Shown here: positions 9,396 to 18,494 of the stretch, one piece after another
How the letters are laid out: each line of letters opens with the position of its first letter
Numbering within the stretch: position 1 is the stretch's first letter
From: UBA5069 sp964560495
Lineage (GTDB): Bacteria; Chloroflexota; Anaerolineae; Caldilineales; Caldilineaceae
DNA: 64,000 nucleotides
Assembly (NCBI GenBank): GCA_964560495.1
Contig: CAZLMM010000018.1
Span: forward strand, 1-64,000
Direction of reading: 5' to 3'
Notes under the pieces: model-generated
What the model was told of the DNA's origin: nothing
Database searches by the model: none
What the model saw: the letters and a program-made list of their open reading frames with translations, nothing else
Position numbers and translations under genes: made by a program

Positions 9396-12300
9396 CTACA
9401 CGCGCTCCGGCTGGCTGATGGTCAGCACGCCATCCGCCGCCCGCTCGATGCGATAGAAATCATGGCCCATCGTGGTCAGCAGCACTTCCTGGTAGGGTTC
9501 GGACCCCAGGATGTTCTTGAAGATCGCCAGTTGACCATAGACGCCCTGCTCGTCCTCCACGCTGGGCCGGTAACCGGCGTTGAGCCGCTCCAGCAGTTCG
9601 AAGACGTCCAGGTTGATGCGCAGGTCGGCCTCGACGCGGTTGGGGCCGCGATAGCGCAGGATCAGCCCGCCGGGCAGGTGCTCGACAAAGCGGGCACGCG
9701 CCGCTGCGTCGTCGCGCGCCAGCGTGAAGCGCTCCGCCGGAAAGAGGCGATAGGAGCGGATCGTGCCCTTCTCGACGTGACGCACGCGGATGGCAAGCCG
9801 GTTGCCCAGCATCGCCGGCCGGGTCAACCCCTCGCCGCGGTTGAGCGCATGCAGCAGGCTCTGTAGCACCTCGTCCAGCGTCTCCCCGTCGCGGATCAGC
9901 GCCAGCAGCCGGTCAGCCGACCGGTAGGGGAGCATCTGCGTCCAGGTCGCGTCGCGGCGCTCGAAGAAGGTGCGCCGCCGCAGCATGGCCAGGTAGGCCT
10001 GGTGCGCGACGGCCCGTTCCGGCCCGCCGTTGCTGTTGTCCGGCAGCTCCTCGAACAGCTTGCGCAGCAGGCTGCGATCGTAGTCGCCGCGCTCGGCAAA
10101 GGTGAACAGCAGCCGTTCCGAGCGGCTGTTGGCGCCGGTGGCCGGCGAGGTGAAGCTCAACATGCGGTCAAGCTGCGGGTCGACCACGCGCCCCACATCC
10201 AACGCCTGAAGTTGATCCAGCAGCGGATCGCTAGTGGACGCGTCGCCGCCCAGCCAACTGTTGAAGTAGAAGCCCTGCACAATCGCCTCACGCTGGCCGC
10301 GCGTGTAGAGTTCGTGAATCTCGTCGCAGGTGCGCGTGCCGGCCAGCGTGAAGGCCAGCGCCGAACGCAACATGCGGACGGTGGTGTGCTTCTCCCCGCG
10401 CAGATGCACAAGTGTGTGGAGCGTCTCCAACCGCTCCGCCACCTTTGGCCCCACCTGGGAATCCTGGAAGGTCTGCACATTGTGGTGGACGTAGCAGCGC
10501 GCCTTGAGGTCACATGCCTGGCACGCCGCCCAGTGCGCCGGCGCGGTCAAGGCCGTGAGCAATTGGGTGAAGATGGAAGGCGCGCCGTCGCGCGTCGCCG
10601 CCACGACGCTGCGCAGGTTGAGGTTGACCACGGCCACCCCGTCGGCCGCGGCGCCGCTGCGCAGCCCCTCCTCTACGAGCTGCCCCAGGTGGCCGTAGCG
10701 TTCCCGATGGCTGGCCAAAAAATCGACCAGCCGCCCCTCGTTGATGGCGATCAGATTGGTGACGTTGTGCGGCCACGCGGCCGCGTCGGCGCCCTGGAAG
10801 GGGGCAAAGAAGGCGCGCAGCACCGTGTCATTGTCGATCGCGTCTTCGTCCTGGCTGCCATCGTAGTTGGTGACATAGACGCGGCCGCCCAGCACAAAAC
10901 GGGCGCCGTTGGCACGCGGGGCGTCAAATTGCGCACCGCGGCGCCGCGCTTCCTGTTCCAACGTCTGCAAGAACGCGGTCTTGCCATCGCCGGCGTTGCC
11001 CGTGATGACGACCAGGCGGAACTCGCCGGCCAGCACCGCGGGCAGCAGGTCGCGGTCGAGCAGCGTCGGCACGTAGGTCTGCTGCGCCGCGCTGTCCAGG
11101 CCGCGCGTGCCGGCGTTGGTGCGCTGGCTCTGGCTGTAGAAGGTCAGCAGTTGCTCGACAAAGGGATTGGTGTTAGGACGCAGCGGCTGGACTGGTGCAA
11201 CAGCCGGCCACACCAGCAGGGTGGGCGGCCGGCGTACGCTGCGCACCCGCTCCAACGCACCTTTGAGTTCCGCGGCGCTGGTAAAGCGTTCGGGCCGCCG
11301 CGGCGCAATGGCCTTGAGCACGACCTCGGCAAATTCCGGCGCCAGATCCTGCAGACCGCTCAACTCGGTCAGCGGTCGTGCGGCGACGCCGGGCGGCGGC
11401 GTGGGCAGATCACCCCAGGGATAGCGGCCGGCGATGGCCTCGTAGAGCGTGACGCCCAGGGCGTAAAGATCGCGGTCGACCAGGTCCCCAGTCTGCGCCG
11501 GGGCATCTAGATCGAGGTCGGGCGGGAGATAGCGCCGCGAGCCGCCGCCGTGACCGCCCTCGTCGCTGCGCACCGCCACGTTAAAGTCGATGATGCGCAC
11601 GCCCTGGCGCGTCCAGAGCAGGTTGCTCGGCTTGATGTCGCAGTGATGGAAACCGGCTGCGTGGAGATGTTCCAGCCCGGCCGCGGTGTCGCGGCCCAGG
11701 GCCAGGGCATCTTCCGGCGTGAAGGCGCCGGCGTCCACCAATTCGCGCACGTCGGCGCCCTCCACGTACTCGAAGATGATCATCGGCACGTTGTCGGGCT
11801 GGAGCAGGTCGGCGTCGATGACGCGCACCACGTTGGGATGGGGCGGGATATTGAGCAGCGTGCGGTACTCGGTCCTGAGCCGCTCCACGGTGGAATGGCG
11901 GTCGCGCAGGATGAGCTTGACCGCGCGCGGCACATCGCCCAGGGTGTCGATGGCCTTGTAGACCACGCCGAACGCGCCCGGTTTGCCCAGCCGCTTCTCG
12001 ATGACGAACTTGGGCGTCAACGGATGGCCCGGCTTGAGTTTGGTGTAATCCACCGCGTCGTCGGTGATGGCGGGCGGGGTGACGGTGCGGCCCGACCGGT
12101 TGTCGCTCCGCCCGTTGGCGATGACAGCCAGGCTGGCCGCAGCGTCCGCCGCACGGGGACGCTGCGCCGGCTCGAACGCGCAAAGCGCCTGCAGCCAATC
12201 GTCGAGTCCCGCGGGCAGGTCGCTGCGTACTTTGGAGGGCGGCTCGCCAAAGCGCCCGGCCTGATCCACCACTTCTGTCATGCTCTGAAACGGCTTGACG

Positions 12301-13505
12301 CCAGTGAAGAGCTCGTAGAGCAGCACGCCCGCGCTGAAGAGATCGGCGGGCGCGCCGGCGTGGAGCGGGTCGAGCGCCACTTCGGGCGCCATGTAGGCCG
12401 GTTCCACCGCATCGATGATCTGCTCGCCAAAGGTGCGCGTGCGGTCGGCGCCGCCGCGGGCAAAGTCGAAGTTGACCAGCCGGATGTGGCCGTCGCCGCC
12501 CACGAGCACCGCGGCGGGCGTCAGGTTGCGGTGGATGACGCCGTGATGGTGGGCGTGATCCAGCCCGGCAAGCAGTTCGCCGGCGACGCGCAGCTTCTGG
12601 TCAAGGGTGAGCGCCAGGCCCGGCTTGTCGATGTGGAGGCGCAGCGCCTGCCCGCTCACCTCCTCGGTGACGTAGACATAGCCGTCTTCGTTTTCGGTGG
12701 CGAAGAAATCGCGCACGGGCACGATGTTGGGATGGGGCGGCAGCCGGCTGAGGGTGCGGTAGGCGTTGGCGATGCGGAAGCGCTGTTCGGCGCGCTCGTC
12801 GGGCGGCAGGTAGGGGTCGGCCTGATAGACGCGCAGCAGCACTGCGCCCGCGCTGGCGCCGGCAAAGATGTTCTCGGCGCGGTACTCGGTGTAGTGGTCG
12901 GTGACGCCCAGGCGCTGCACGACGCGCCAGTTGCCCAGGATGAGCGGGCCCGTGCGCGGCCGCGCTTTGCCCTGGATGGCGGCGCGCACGATGTTGTGGA
13001 GCGGCGTGATGGCGCGGCTGAAGCGGCCCGGCACGCGCGCCACGTTCTGGAAGAAGGCCGGCGCGTCGGCCAGCCGCACCACGTCGGCGCTGTCGCGGCC
13101 CGCGGGGTCGCTCAGTTGGGCGTTGCGCGCGGTGAGCACCACCGCCGCATCCACGTAGATCTGGCTCACATCGTATCGACCCGGCTGGCTGTCGCTGAGG
13201 ATGCCCTTGAGCGTCTTGGCGTGGGCGCGCAGCTTGGGCACGGGCGAGGCAAAGGGCTGCCGGCCCTGGGGATACCACCTGGCGCCGTGCACCTCGACCG
13301 CACCCTGGGTGCCCTTGATGTCCACCAGGTAGACGGCGTGGGGGGCGAGAATGGCCAGGTCCACCTCGAAGACTTCGTCGTTCTGGGCCAGCTCGAAGTT
13401 GTGGAGCAGGGTGTAGCCCGCGGGCAGGCGGTCGCGCAGAAAGGCGATGGCGTGGCGTTCTTCCTCGTTGACCGGTTGGCCGATCGGGATGACGGCGGCA
13501 GGCAT
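9396..13505 (-). CDS. mad6: NERD / pseudokinase / protein kinase / P-loop fusion (MAD6-like)
   Basis: 1369-aa multidomain protein. Residues ~10-120 form a NERD-type nuclease-related domain (EVDLAILAPHAVYLVDIKG). Residues ~190-450 form a kinase fold with lost catalytic residues: Arg for the ATP-binding Lys, HRN near 323 instead of HRD, and NFD near 343 instead of DFG. Residues ~490-760 form a second kinase with AVK, HCDIKPSN near 620 and DFN. A P-loop GNAGDGKT near residue 833 opens a C-terminal ATPase region of about 500 residues. This architecture agrees with the protein kinase MAD6 of MADS. Its start overlaps the stop of the specificity gene by one base (TGATG), so the two are translationally coupled. 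It probably senses infection or controls the nuclease step; the target is unknown. Confidence 0.8.
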   Translation of the reverse strand: MPAAVIPIGQPVNEEERHAIAFLRDRLPAGYTLLHNFELAQNDEVFEVDLAILAPHAVYLVDIKGTQGAVEVHGARWYPQGRQPFASPVPKLRAHAKTLKGILSDSQPGRYDVSQIYVDAAVVLTARNAQLSDPAGRDSADVVRLADAPAFFQNVARVPGRFSRAITPLHNIVRAAIQGKARPRTGPLILGNWRVVQRLGVTDHYTEYRAENIFAGASAGAVLLRVYQADPYLPPDERAEQRFRIANAYRTLSRLPPHPNIVPVRDFFATENEDGYVYVTEEVSGQALRLHIDKPGLALTLDQKLRVAGELLAGLDHAHHHGVIHRNLTPAAVLVGGDGHIRLVNFDFARGGADRTRTFGEQIIDAVEPAYMAPEVALDPLHAGAPADLFSAGVLLYELFTGVKPFQSMTEVVDQAGRFGEPPSKVRSDLPAGLDDWLQALCAFEPAQRPRAADAAASLAVIANGRSDNRSGRTVTPPAITDDAVDYTKLKPGHPLTPKFVIEKRLGKPGAFGVVYKAIDTLGDVPRAVKLILRDRHSTVERLRTEYRTLLNIPPHPNVVRVIDADLLQPDNVPMIIFEYVEGADVRELVDAGAFTPEDALALGRDTAAGLEHLHAAGFHHCDIKPSNLLWTRQGVRIIDFNVAVRSDEGGHGGGSRRYLPPDLDLDAPAQTGDLVDRDLYALGVTLYEAIAGRYPWGDLPTPPPGVAARPLTELSGLQDLAPEFAEVVLKAIAPRRPERFTSAAELKGALERVRSVRRPPTLLVWPAVAPVQPLRPNTNPFVEQLLTFYSQSQRTNAGTRGLDSAAQQTYVPTLLDRDLLPAVLAGEFRLVVITGNAGDGKTAFLQTLEQEARRRGAQFDAPRANGARFVLGGRVYVTNYDGSQDEDAIDNDTVLRAFFAPFQGADAAAWPHNVTNLIAINEGRLVDFLASHRERYGHLGQLVEEGLRSGAAADGVAVVNLNLRSVVAATRDGAPSIFTQLLTALTAPAHWAACQACDLKARCYVHHNVQTFQDSQVGPKVAERLETLHTLVHLRGEKHTTVRMLRSALAFTLAGTRTCDEIHELYTRGQREAIVQGFYFNSWLGGDASTSDPLLDQLQALDVGRVVDPQLDRMLSFTSPATGANSRSERLLFTFAERGDYDRSLLRKLFEELPDNSNGGPERAVAHQAYLAMLRRRTFFERRDATWTQMLPYRSADRLLALIRDGETLDEVLQSLLHALNRGEGLTRPAMLGNRLAIRVRHVEKGTIRSYRLFPAERFTLARDDAAARARFVEHLPGGLILRYRGPNRVEADLRINLDVFELLERLNAGYRPSVEDEQGVYGQLAIFKNILGSEPYQEVLLTTMGHDFYRIERAADGVLTISQPERV

Positions 13506-14896
13506 CAGGCGAATCCTTCAATGGTGCGTTCGACTAGATTCACTGCTTCAAGTTCGGCACTCGTAGCATGATCATCCAGGTTCCAGCTATCAAGAACGGG
13601 ATTAGCGATCTTCTCTCGGTCGGCTTCATCAGGCCAAGGGATTTTGATCGCACTAATATGTGCTGGATCAAGCTGAGGAATAGAGCTGCCAAATGCGTTT
13701 CTGGTGATAGCACGATAGCCAAGCGGCGAACCCAAGACAGCGAAAAGGTAGCCTGCGTCGATCCTCGATCTTGGTACTATTCGCATCAGATGGTTGGAGA
13801 CAACCACCCCATCCAACTGAGCAGGAACGCGCGTGAGTTGGCCGATCAGCCCACCAAGTTGACCTGCATCCTGAATCAAGAGCCAATCGGCATGAACAAC
13901 GTATTCGCGAATACCTGGTGCTTTGCGGCTCAGATACCCGCGTGGCGTCGGAGCAATCTGGAATAACTCGGAACCCGAAAAATAGGCGTAGCCGTAGGCA
14001 GGGTCTTCAACGTGAATGCGCTTGAAGATGTTGGTTGAAAACACGTCGCACACATCGCGCATGACCATCTGGCGATCCCCTGCATTTGCGAGGAAATCGG
14101 TTGCCCTCATGCTTGCAGGATTAAAGTGGTTGGCGTCAAGGCGGCGTAGAGCCTGAGACGAAACAGATGTGACAAAGAACGCTGTAATCGGAGTGGAGAA
14201 CTGTTCGTCAACTCCAAATAGTCGTTCAAATTCCCTGTTTGCTGAACGGCGCAGGCTAGAAGCCGTGCTGCGCGCATCTGCCGCCTCCTCGACCAGGGCA
14301 TGGACGCGCTGCTCCACGGCCTCGCCCAGGCGCGGCACGGGCAGGTCGGCGATGTTCGCAGCTTCGATATGAACAATGATCGAACCAAATGTGCCACCAA
14401 CTACCATTGGCACGCCGTACTTGCTGCTCAGAAACGCGAAAAGGTAACCTGGAGGAATCTGGCCGGCATCCGGTACGACCTTGAGTACATCTTGTGAAAT
14501 CGCCATTGCTGCCATTTCACTTCGGCAGTAAACCATTCGACCAATCGTGCCAGAACGTGTGATCAGGGTCGTGCCAGCCGGACATTGGAATAGTGAATTG
14601 CCCGAAACTTGGGCTTTGGAAATGTACGGCTGGTTCGACAGATCGGCTTTCATGATATCGGCGCTGCCAAGAAATGGCACGCCATATTCTGCGTTGTCAA
14701 CGAAGCGCAGTTTATCCTGACCAACATGGTATATGCCAGAGATGCCGTTTCGAGTCACTGAAACTAGGCGATCCTTCAATCCCGGGAAGTGCTCCAGCCG
14801 TTTACGCGTTTCGATGGAACCGCGGGTAAACGGCCCACAGTCAAGACGGTGCTCGTCCTCTCGAATCCAGGTGCTTGGAATAGTCTTGACAATCAT
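13505..14896 (-). CDS. mad5: Type I restriction specificity (HsdS-like) subunit, MAD5-like
   Basis: 463-aa protein with HsdS organisation: two target-recognition halves separated by a helical spacer around residues 185-225 (VEQRVHALVEEAADARS). Each half carries TRD-like phrases such as LITRSGTIGRM and GGLIGQLTRV. In type I systems this subunit determines the DNA sequence methylated by its HsdM partner; here it is expected to direct the adjacent methyltransferase. It overlaps that gene by four bases (ATGA). Much of the gene is visibly more AT-rich than its neighbours, as expected for specificity genes that exchange TRDs horizontally. No HsdR gene is nearby. Confidence 0.82.
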   Translation of the reverse strand: MIVKTIPSTWIREDEHRLDCGPFTRGSIETRKRLEHFPGLKDRLVSVTRNGISGIYHVGQDKLRFVDNAEYGVPFLGSADIMKADLSNQPYISKAQVSGNSLFQCPAGTTLITRSGTIGRMVYCRSEMAAMAISQDVLKVVPDAGQIPPGYLFAFLSSKYGVPMVVGGTFGSIIVHIEAANIADLPVPRLGEAVEQRVHALVEEAADARSTASSLRRSANREFERLFGVDEQFSTPITAFFVTSVSSQALRRLDANHFNPASMRATDFLANAGDRQMVMRDVCDVFSTNIFKRIHVEDPAYGYAYFSGSELFQIAPTPRGYLSRKAPGIREYVVHADWLLIQDAGQLGGLIGQLTRVPAQLDGVVVSNHLMRIVPRSRIDAGYLFAVLGSPLGYRAITRNAFGSSIPQLDPAHISAIKIPWPDEADREKIANPVLDSWNLDDHATSAELEAVNLVERTIEGFA

Positions 14897-16917
14897 ATTC
14901 CTGGCTCGGGGTGTTGTTGTCGAAATTCATGATATGCTCTACCGATCGCAGGGAGATCATCGTCCACCACTTTCATCTTTCGGGGCAGTTTGCGCTCCAC
15001 GGTATAACCAGCAACGGCTACACGTTCGATAACCTCCCGCACCTCCACAAGTTCTTCCCCATCTGGGCCGCGCTTGTAGAGCGTGTTGCCGCGGCGGTCG
15101 AAGCCCACCTTCTCCGCCACTGCCATGAAGACCGGATACTCCGGTTCGCCGCCCAGGTCAATGGCCTGGATCTCGGCCTGGGACTTCTTCTTGAAGAAGA
15201 GCAGGCTGGTGAGGATGTTGACGTTGGCCTCGACGATGAAGGCCTCCACCGGCAGGTCCACGCTCGCCAGCACCCAGCAGTGGCGCAGAATCCACCAGCG
15301 GATGTACTCCGTTGCAGGATTGCCCAGGATGCCGTCGGGCAGCACGATGCCCATGCGCCCGCCTTCGGCCAGCCACTGGATGCAGCGCTCGATAAAGAGC
15401 ACCTCCGGCGCCACGTTGCCCTTGAGCCGCCCCGTGTTGCGGAAGCCGCCGTCGGGCGTGCGCTCCCAGATGTAGGCCAGTTGGTACTGCTCCAGAATGG
15501 CCGGGTCGGTGATGGGGATGTCGGCGCCGAAGGGCGGGTTGGTGCCCAGCACCTGGATCGTGCCCAGCTTGATCGCCTGCTTTGCCGCTTCCACGCCGTT
15601 GAGATAGCCGCGCGGGAACTCCAGCGAATCCATGTGAAAGAGCTGCGCCTCGGCGTTGGCGGCCATCACCACGTTCATCTGCGCCGCGCGCACCAGAAAC
15701 TGGTCGAAGTCGGCGCCAAAGAGATGGGTGCGCGCATAATGAGCCAGTCGCGCCTGGATCGACAGAAACTCCTCGGTCGATTCGGCGCCGATGCGCAGCT
15801 TTGCTTCGGCGTGGAAGCGCCGGTTCTGGTGGTCGATGGCTTCCACGATAAAGCCGGCGGGGCCGCAGGCCGGGTCCAGAAAACGCTCATTGGGCTTGGG
15901 GTCGAGCATGGCGATGGTCAGGCGGATGGCGCCGCGCGGGGTGAAGAACTGGCCGCGGTCGCCGCGCAGGTTGTCGCCGACGATCTCCTGGTAGGCCACC
16001 CCCTTGGCATCCACGTCGGTGCGCCCCAGGTCATACTTGGCCAGCTCGTTGACCATGAAAGCCAGGGCGCGGTCGCTGAGGGTGATCTCCTCGTTGCCGC
16101 GGAAGATCGAGGCGTACTGGGTCTTGACATCCTCGAAGAGCGGCAGGATGCGCTCGCGGATGCGTTTGCGCCCGGCCTCGTTGAACTGCTCGTCGGGCGC
16201 GGCCCAGAAGTTGGGCAGCGCGCTGCGGCTGCGCTTCTCGTCGTGCATCTTGGCGAAGATCAAATAGAGAAACTGCCAGAACGCGGCGTCCTTGGGCATG
16301 CCCTCGTTGCCGTGGATGAAGTTGTGGCAGCGGCGGAAGGTGATGCGCAGCATCTCCGGGTCGGCGCGGCGCAGGCGGGCAAACGAAGCCACCTCGCGCA
16401 GGCTCACCGACTCGTCACCCTGGGGCCAGTCGCCGAGGGGATTGAACTCGGTTGCGAAGCGCGTGTCCTTGCGCTCGAAGAAGAAGAACTCCAGCCCGTT
16501 GGTCCACAGCCCGTACTTGCAGTTGGGCGCGGCCAGCATGGCCAGCTGCAACTGCTCCACATCGCGTTTGGCCTGCTCGTGGTCGCGCAGGCGATAGGCG
16601 CCCTTCTTGCCGTTGGTTGGCTCCTTGTCGCAGAGCACGATGCGGCGCAGATGCTCGGATGTGTGCGCTGCGCCCGGCGCGAAGATGGCGATGTCGACCT
16701 TTTTGTTCTTGCCATCCACCTTCAGGCGGAAGTCCGGCTCCATGTCGTCGACGGAGATGGCGTACTCGTGGAGGAGGGCGCGGGCGATGCGCTGGCGCAC
16801 CAGTTCCTTAGGCGTCTCCTTCACTGGGTCGCCGGTGATGTAGTCCAGGGTCATGCCTTCGTCGAGGGGGAGGTCGGCGCCATCCATGGGTTCAGCTTCA
16901 TCGGTTGCGGCAGTCAT
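14893..16917 (-). CDS. mad2: N6-adenine DNA methyltransferase (HsdM/MAD2-like)
   Basis: 674-aa class I SAM-dependent methyltransferase. The SAM motif DPACGPAGF is near residue 347 and the catalytic motif NPPFG near residue 456, the NPPY/F signature of gamma-type amino methyltransferases. The N-terminal third resembles HsdR/HsdM N domains (VDGKNKKVDIAIFAPGA, a restriction-fold-like D...D segment). It should methylate self DNA with the downstream specificity subunit. It is the first gene of the island, 49 bases after an aldo/keto reductase on the same strand. A TATAAC box lies just upstream, but I found no good -35 box. The ribosome site is weak, and the ATG ten codons further in is an alternative start. 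Confidence 0.85.
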   Translation of the reverse strand: MTAATDEAEPMDGADLPLDEGMTLDYITGDPVKETPKELVRQRIARALLHEYAISVDDMEPDFRLKVDGKNKKVDIAIFAPGAAHTSEHLRRIVLCDKEPTNGKKGAYRLRDHEQAKRDVEQLQLAMLAAPNCKYGLWTNGLEFFFFERKDTRFATEFNPLGDWPQGDESVSLREVASFARLRRADPEMLRITFRRCHNFIHGNEGMPKDAAFWQFLYLIFAKMHDEKRSRSALPNFWAAPDEQFNEAGRKRIRERILPLFEDVKTQYASIFRGNEEITLSDRALAFMVNELAKYDLGRTDVDAKGVAYQEIVGDNLRGDRGQFFTPRGAIRLTIAMLDPKPNERFLDPACGPAGFIVEAIDHQNRRFHAEAKLRIGAESTEEFLSIQARLAHYARTHLFGADFDQFLVRAAQMNVVMAANAEAQLFHMDSLEFPRGYLNGVEAAKQAIKLGTIQVLGTNPPFGADIPITDPAILEQYQLAYIWERTPDGGFRNTGRLKGNVAPEVLFIERCIQWLAEGGRMGIVLPDGILGNPATEYIRWWILRHCWVLASVDLPVEAFIVEANVNILTSLLFFKKKSQAEIQAIDLGGEPEYPVFMAVAEKVGFDRRGNTLYKRGPDGEELVEVREVIERVAVAGYTVERKLPRKMKVVDDDLPAIGRAYHEFRQQHPEPGI

Positions 16918-16965
16918 ACAGAAGATGTCTATGTTATACTTTTTTGGTTTTGGGCGGCGGCGCCT

Positions 16966-17976
16966 TCACCGTCGCGCAATGAACGGATCCCGCTCCCGTG
17001 GCAGGCGATACCACACGTCGTCGCACCAGGCGCGTTCGTCGGCGTCCAGCGTCAGATCGATCCCGGCCAGGCTATCCACGAGCTGCTCCGGCTTGCTTGC
17101 GCCGAGGATGGCGCAGGTGACGCCTGGCTGCGCCAACGCCCACGCCAACGCTGCATGGGTGAGGCTCTTGCCCCGCGCCTCCAGTTTCGTGTGCAGCTCG
17201 CTCACCTCGTCGAAGACCGCCTGATTCCAATAACGCTTCTGATACATAGGGCCGGCGTTCTTCAGGGCAAAACGCGTGCCCTCCTGCACCTGCTGAGTGT
17301 TCACGTAGCGGGGCGTCAACATGCCGCCGGCCAGGGGGTTGTAGACGATGACACCCACGCCCTGGGCCAGGCACAAGGGGATCAACTCATCCTCGATCAT
17401 GCGAAAGAGTAGATTGTAGCGCGGCTGCACACAGTCGAAGCGCGCCAGGTTGAGCCGGTCGCTGCACCACAGAGCTGTGGCGAGTTGCCACGCGGGAAAG
17501 TTGGAGCAGCCGATGTAGCGCACCTTGCCGCTATGCACCAGGTCATCCAGCGCACGCAACGTCTCGTCGATAGGCGTGGCGGGGTCGGGTGCGTGCACCT
17601 GATAGAGGTCGATGTGGTCCGTCTGCAAACGGCGCAGACTGGCCTCACACGCCTTGATGATATGAAAGCGGCTCAGCCCCTCGTCGTTGGGGTGCGGCCC
17701 CATTGCGCCGCGGCACTTGGTTGCCAGCACGATGCGACCCCGTGCGCCGCGCGCCGCAATCCAACGCCCCACGATCTCCTCTGTGCGCCCCACGCTGCTC
17801 AGGTCGCCGCCCAGGGGGTAGACGTCCGCGGTGTCGATGAAGTTGACGCCGGCCTGGTCCGCCGCATCCATGATGGCAAAGGATGCGGCCTCATCAGCCT
17901 GGTTGCCAAAGGTCATGGTGCCCAGGCAAATCTCGCTCACCTTGAGGCCGGTGCGGCCCAGTTGTTTGATCTTCAT
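16966..17976 (-). CDS. Aldo/keto reductase
   Basis: 336-aa NADPH-dependent oxidoreductase of the aldo/keto reductase superfamily (YghZ/Tas-like), expected to be a cytoplasmic TIM barrel. It begins MKIKQLGRTGLKVSEICLG, a characteristic opening. The catalytic Asp/Tyr segment NFIDTADVYPLGG and the Lys of the tetrad are present, and IGCSNFPAW is the conserved active-site strand. The cofactor-binding end reads GASKPEQL. The start at 17976 is supported by AGAGGAAG about 5 bases upstream; an in-frame extension to 18096 is not credible. The physiological substrate cannot be told from sequence. It precedes the defence island without being part of it. Confidence 0.9.
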   Translation of the reverse strand: MKIKQLGRTGLKVSEICLGTMTFGNQADEAASFAIMDAADQAGVNFIDTADVYPLGGDLSSVGRTEEIVGRWIAARGARGRIVLATKCRGAMGPHPNDEGLSRFHIIKACEASLRRLQTDHIDLYQVHAPDPATPIDETLRALDDLVHSGKVRYIGCSNFPAWQLATALWCSDRLNLARFDCVQPRYNLLFRMIEDELIPLCLAQGVGVIVYNPLAGGMLTPRYVNTQQVQEGTRFALKNAGPMYQKRYWNQAVFDEVSELHTKLEARGKSLTHAALAWALAQPGVTCAILGASKPEQLVDSLAGIDLTLDADERAWCDDVWYRLPRERDPFIARR

Positions 17977-18209
17977 CGTTCTTCCTCTGATTTTAACCTC
18001 ATGGGCGTGTGTCTTAATTTGCACGGATTCCTCCCTACTTTCATCAATGGATGCAGATCCGCATTGCGTCAATCTCCGCCTGCTCATCAGCTTCATCCAC
18101 TGGGCCGAGCTGCAACGGAATGCCTCTGGCGATGAACCGCTTGCGCAATTCCAATTCTAACCCATTTTGCAGCCGCCGCAAGTTGCTCAAATCCGCCGGT
18201 GTGTCCCGA

Positions 18210-18494
18210 TCAGGCCGCCGCCAGGTCTTGGCCTGCCCCGTTCGGTTGCGTCATCTCCTCCAGCCACGTCAGGTAGATCAGCGCGTGCCCACGCGTTTCG
18301 CCGCACATCTCCAGCATGGGGCGCAGGCGATTGCACACTTCGGGGCGCTCAGGCTGGCCGAAGATCAGGCAGCGGTTGTCGTCGCTCAACTGGGCGCAAC
18401 GCACGCCTGCCGGTTTGCCGTTGGGCATACCAGGGATAGGCGATGAAATAGAGAGCGCGATGCAGCACGCGCCGCAACCGATGCGACACTCCAT
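18210..18494 (-). CDS. YkgJ-like CxxC cluster (zinc/iron-chelating) protein
   Basis: About 94 aa with the YkgJ/UPF0153 arrangement: an N-terminal CRIGCGACC cluster followed by CAQL, CLIF and CNRLRP cysteines. These proteins are thought to chelate zinc or iron; the exact function is unknown. Its ATG overlaps the stop of the hydrogenase-maturation-protease gene by one base (TGATG), so the two are translationally coupled. It is the last gene of the pat operon. Confidence 0.75.
   Translation of the reverse strand: MECRIGCGACCIALSISSPIPGMPNGKPAGVRCAQLSDDNRCLIFGQPERPEVCNRLRPMLEMCGETRGHALIYLTWLEEMTQPNGAGQDLAAA

Noticed and set aside
11550..13571. Long plus-strand open frame opposite the kinase gene
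   Set aside because: It mirrors the kinase coding sequence, has no recognisable motif and has unnatural composition (rich in Val, Gly, Arg and His).
14911..17412. Long plus-strand open frame opposite the methyltransferase gene
   Set aside because: It is a shadow of the GC-rich minus-strand gene: its protein is low in complexity, has no domain and lacks a ribosome site, while the minus-strand frame has clear catalytic motifs.
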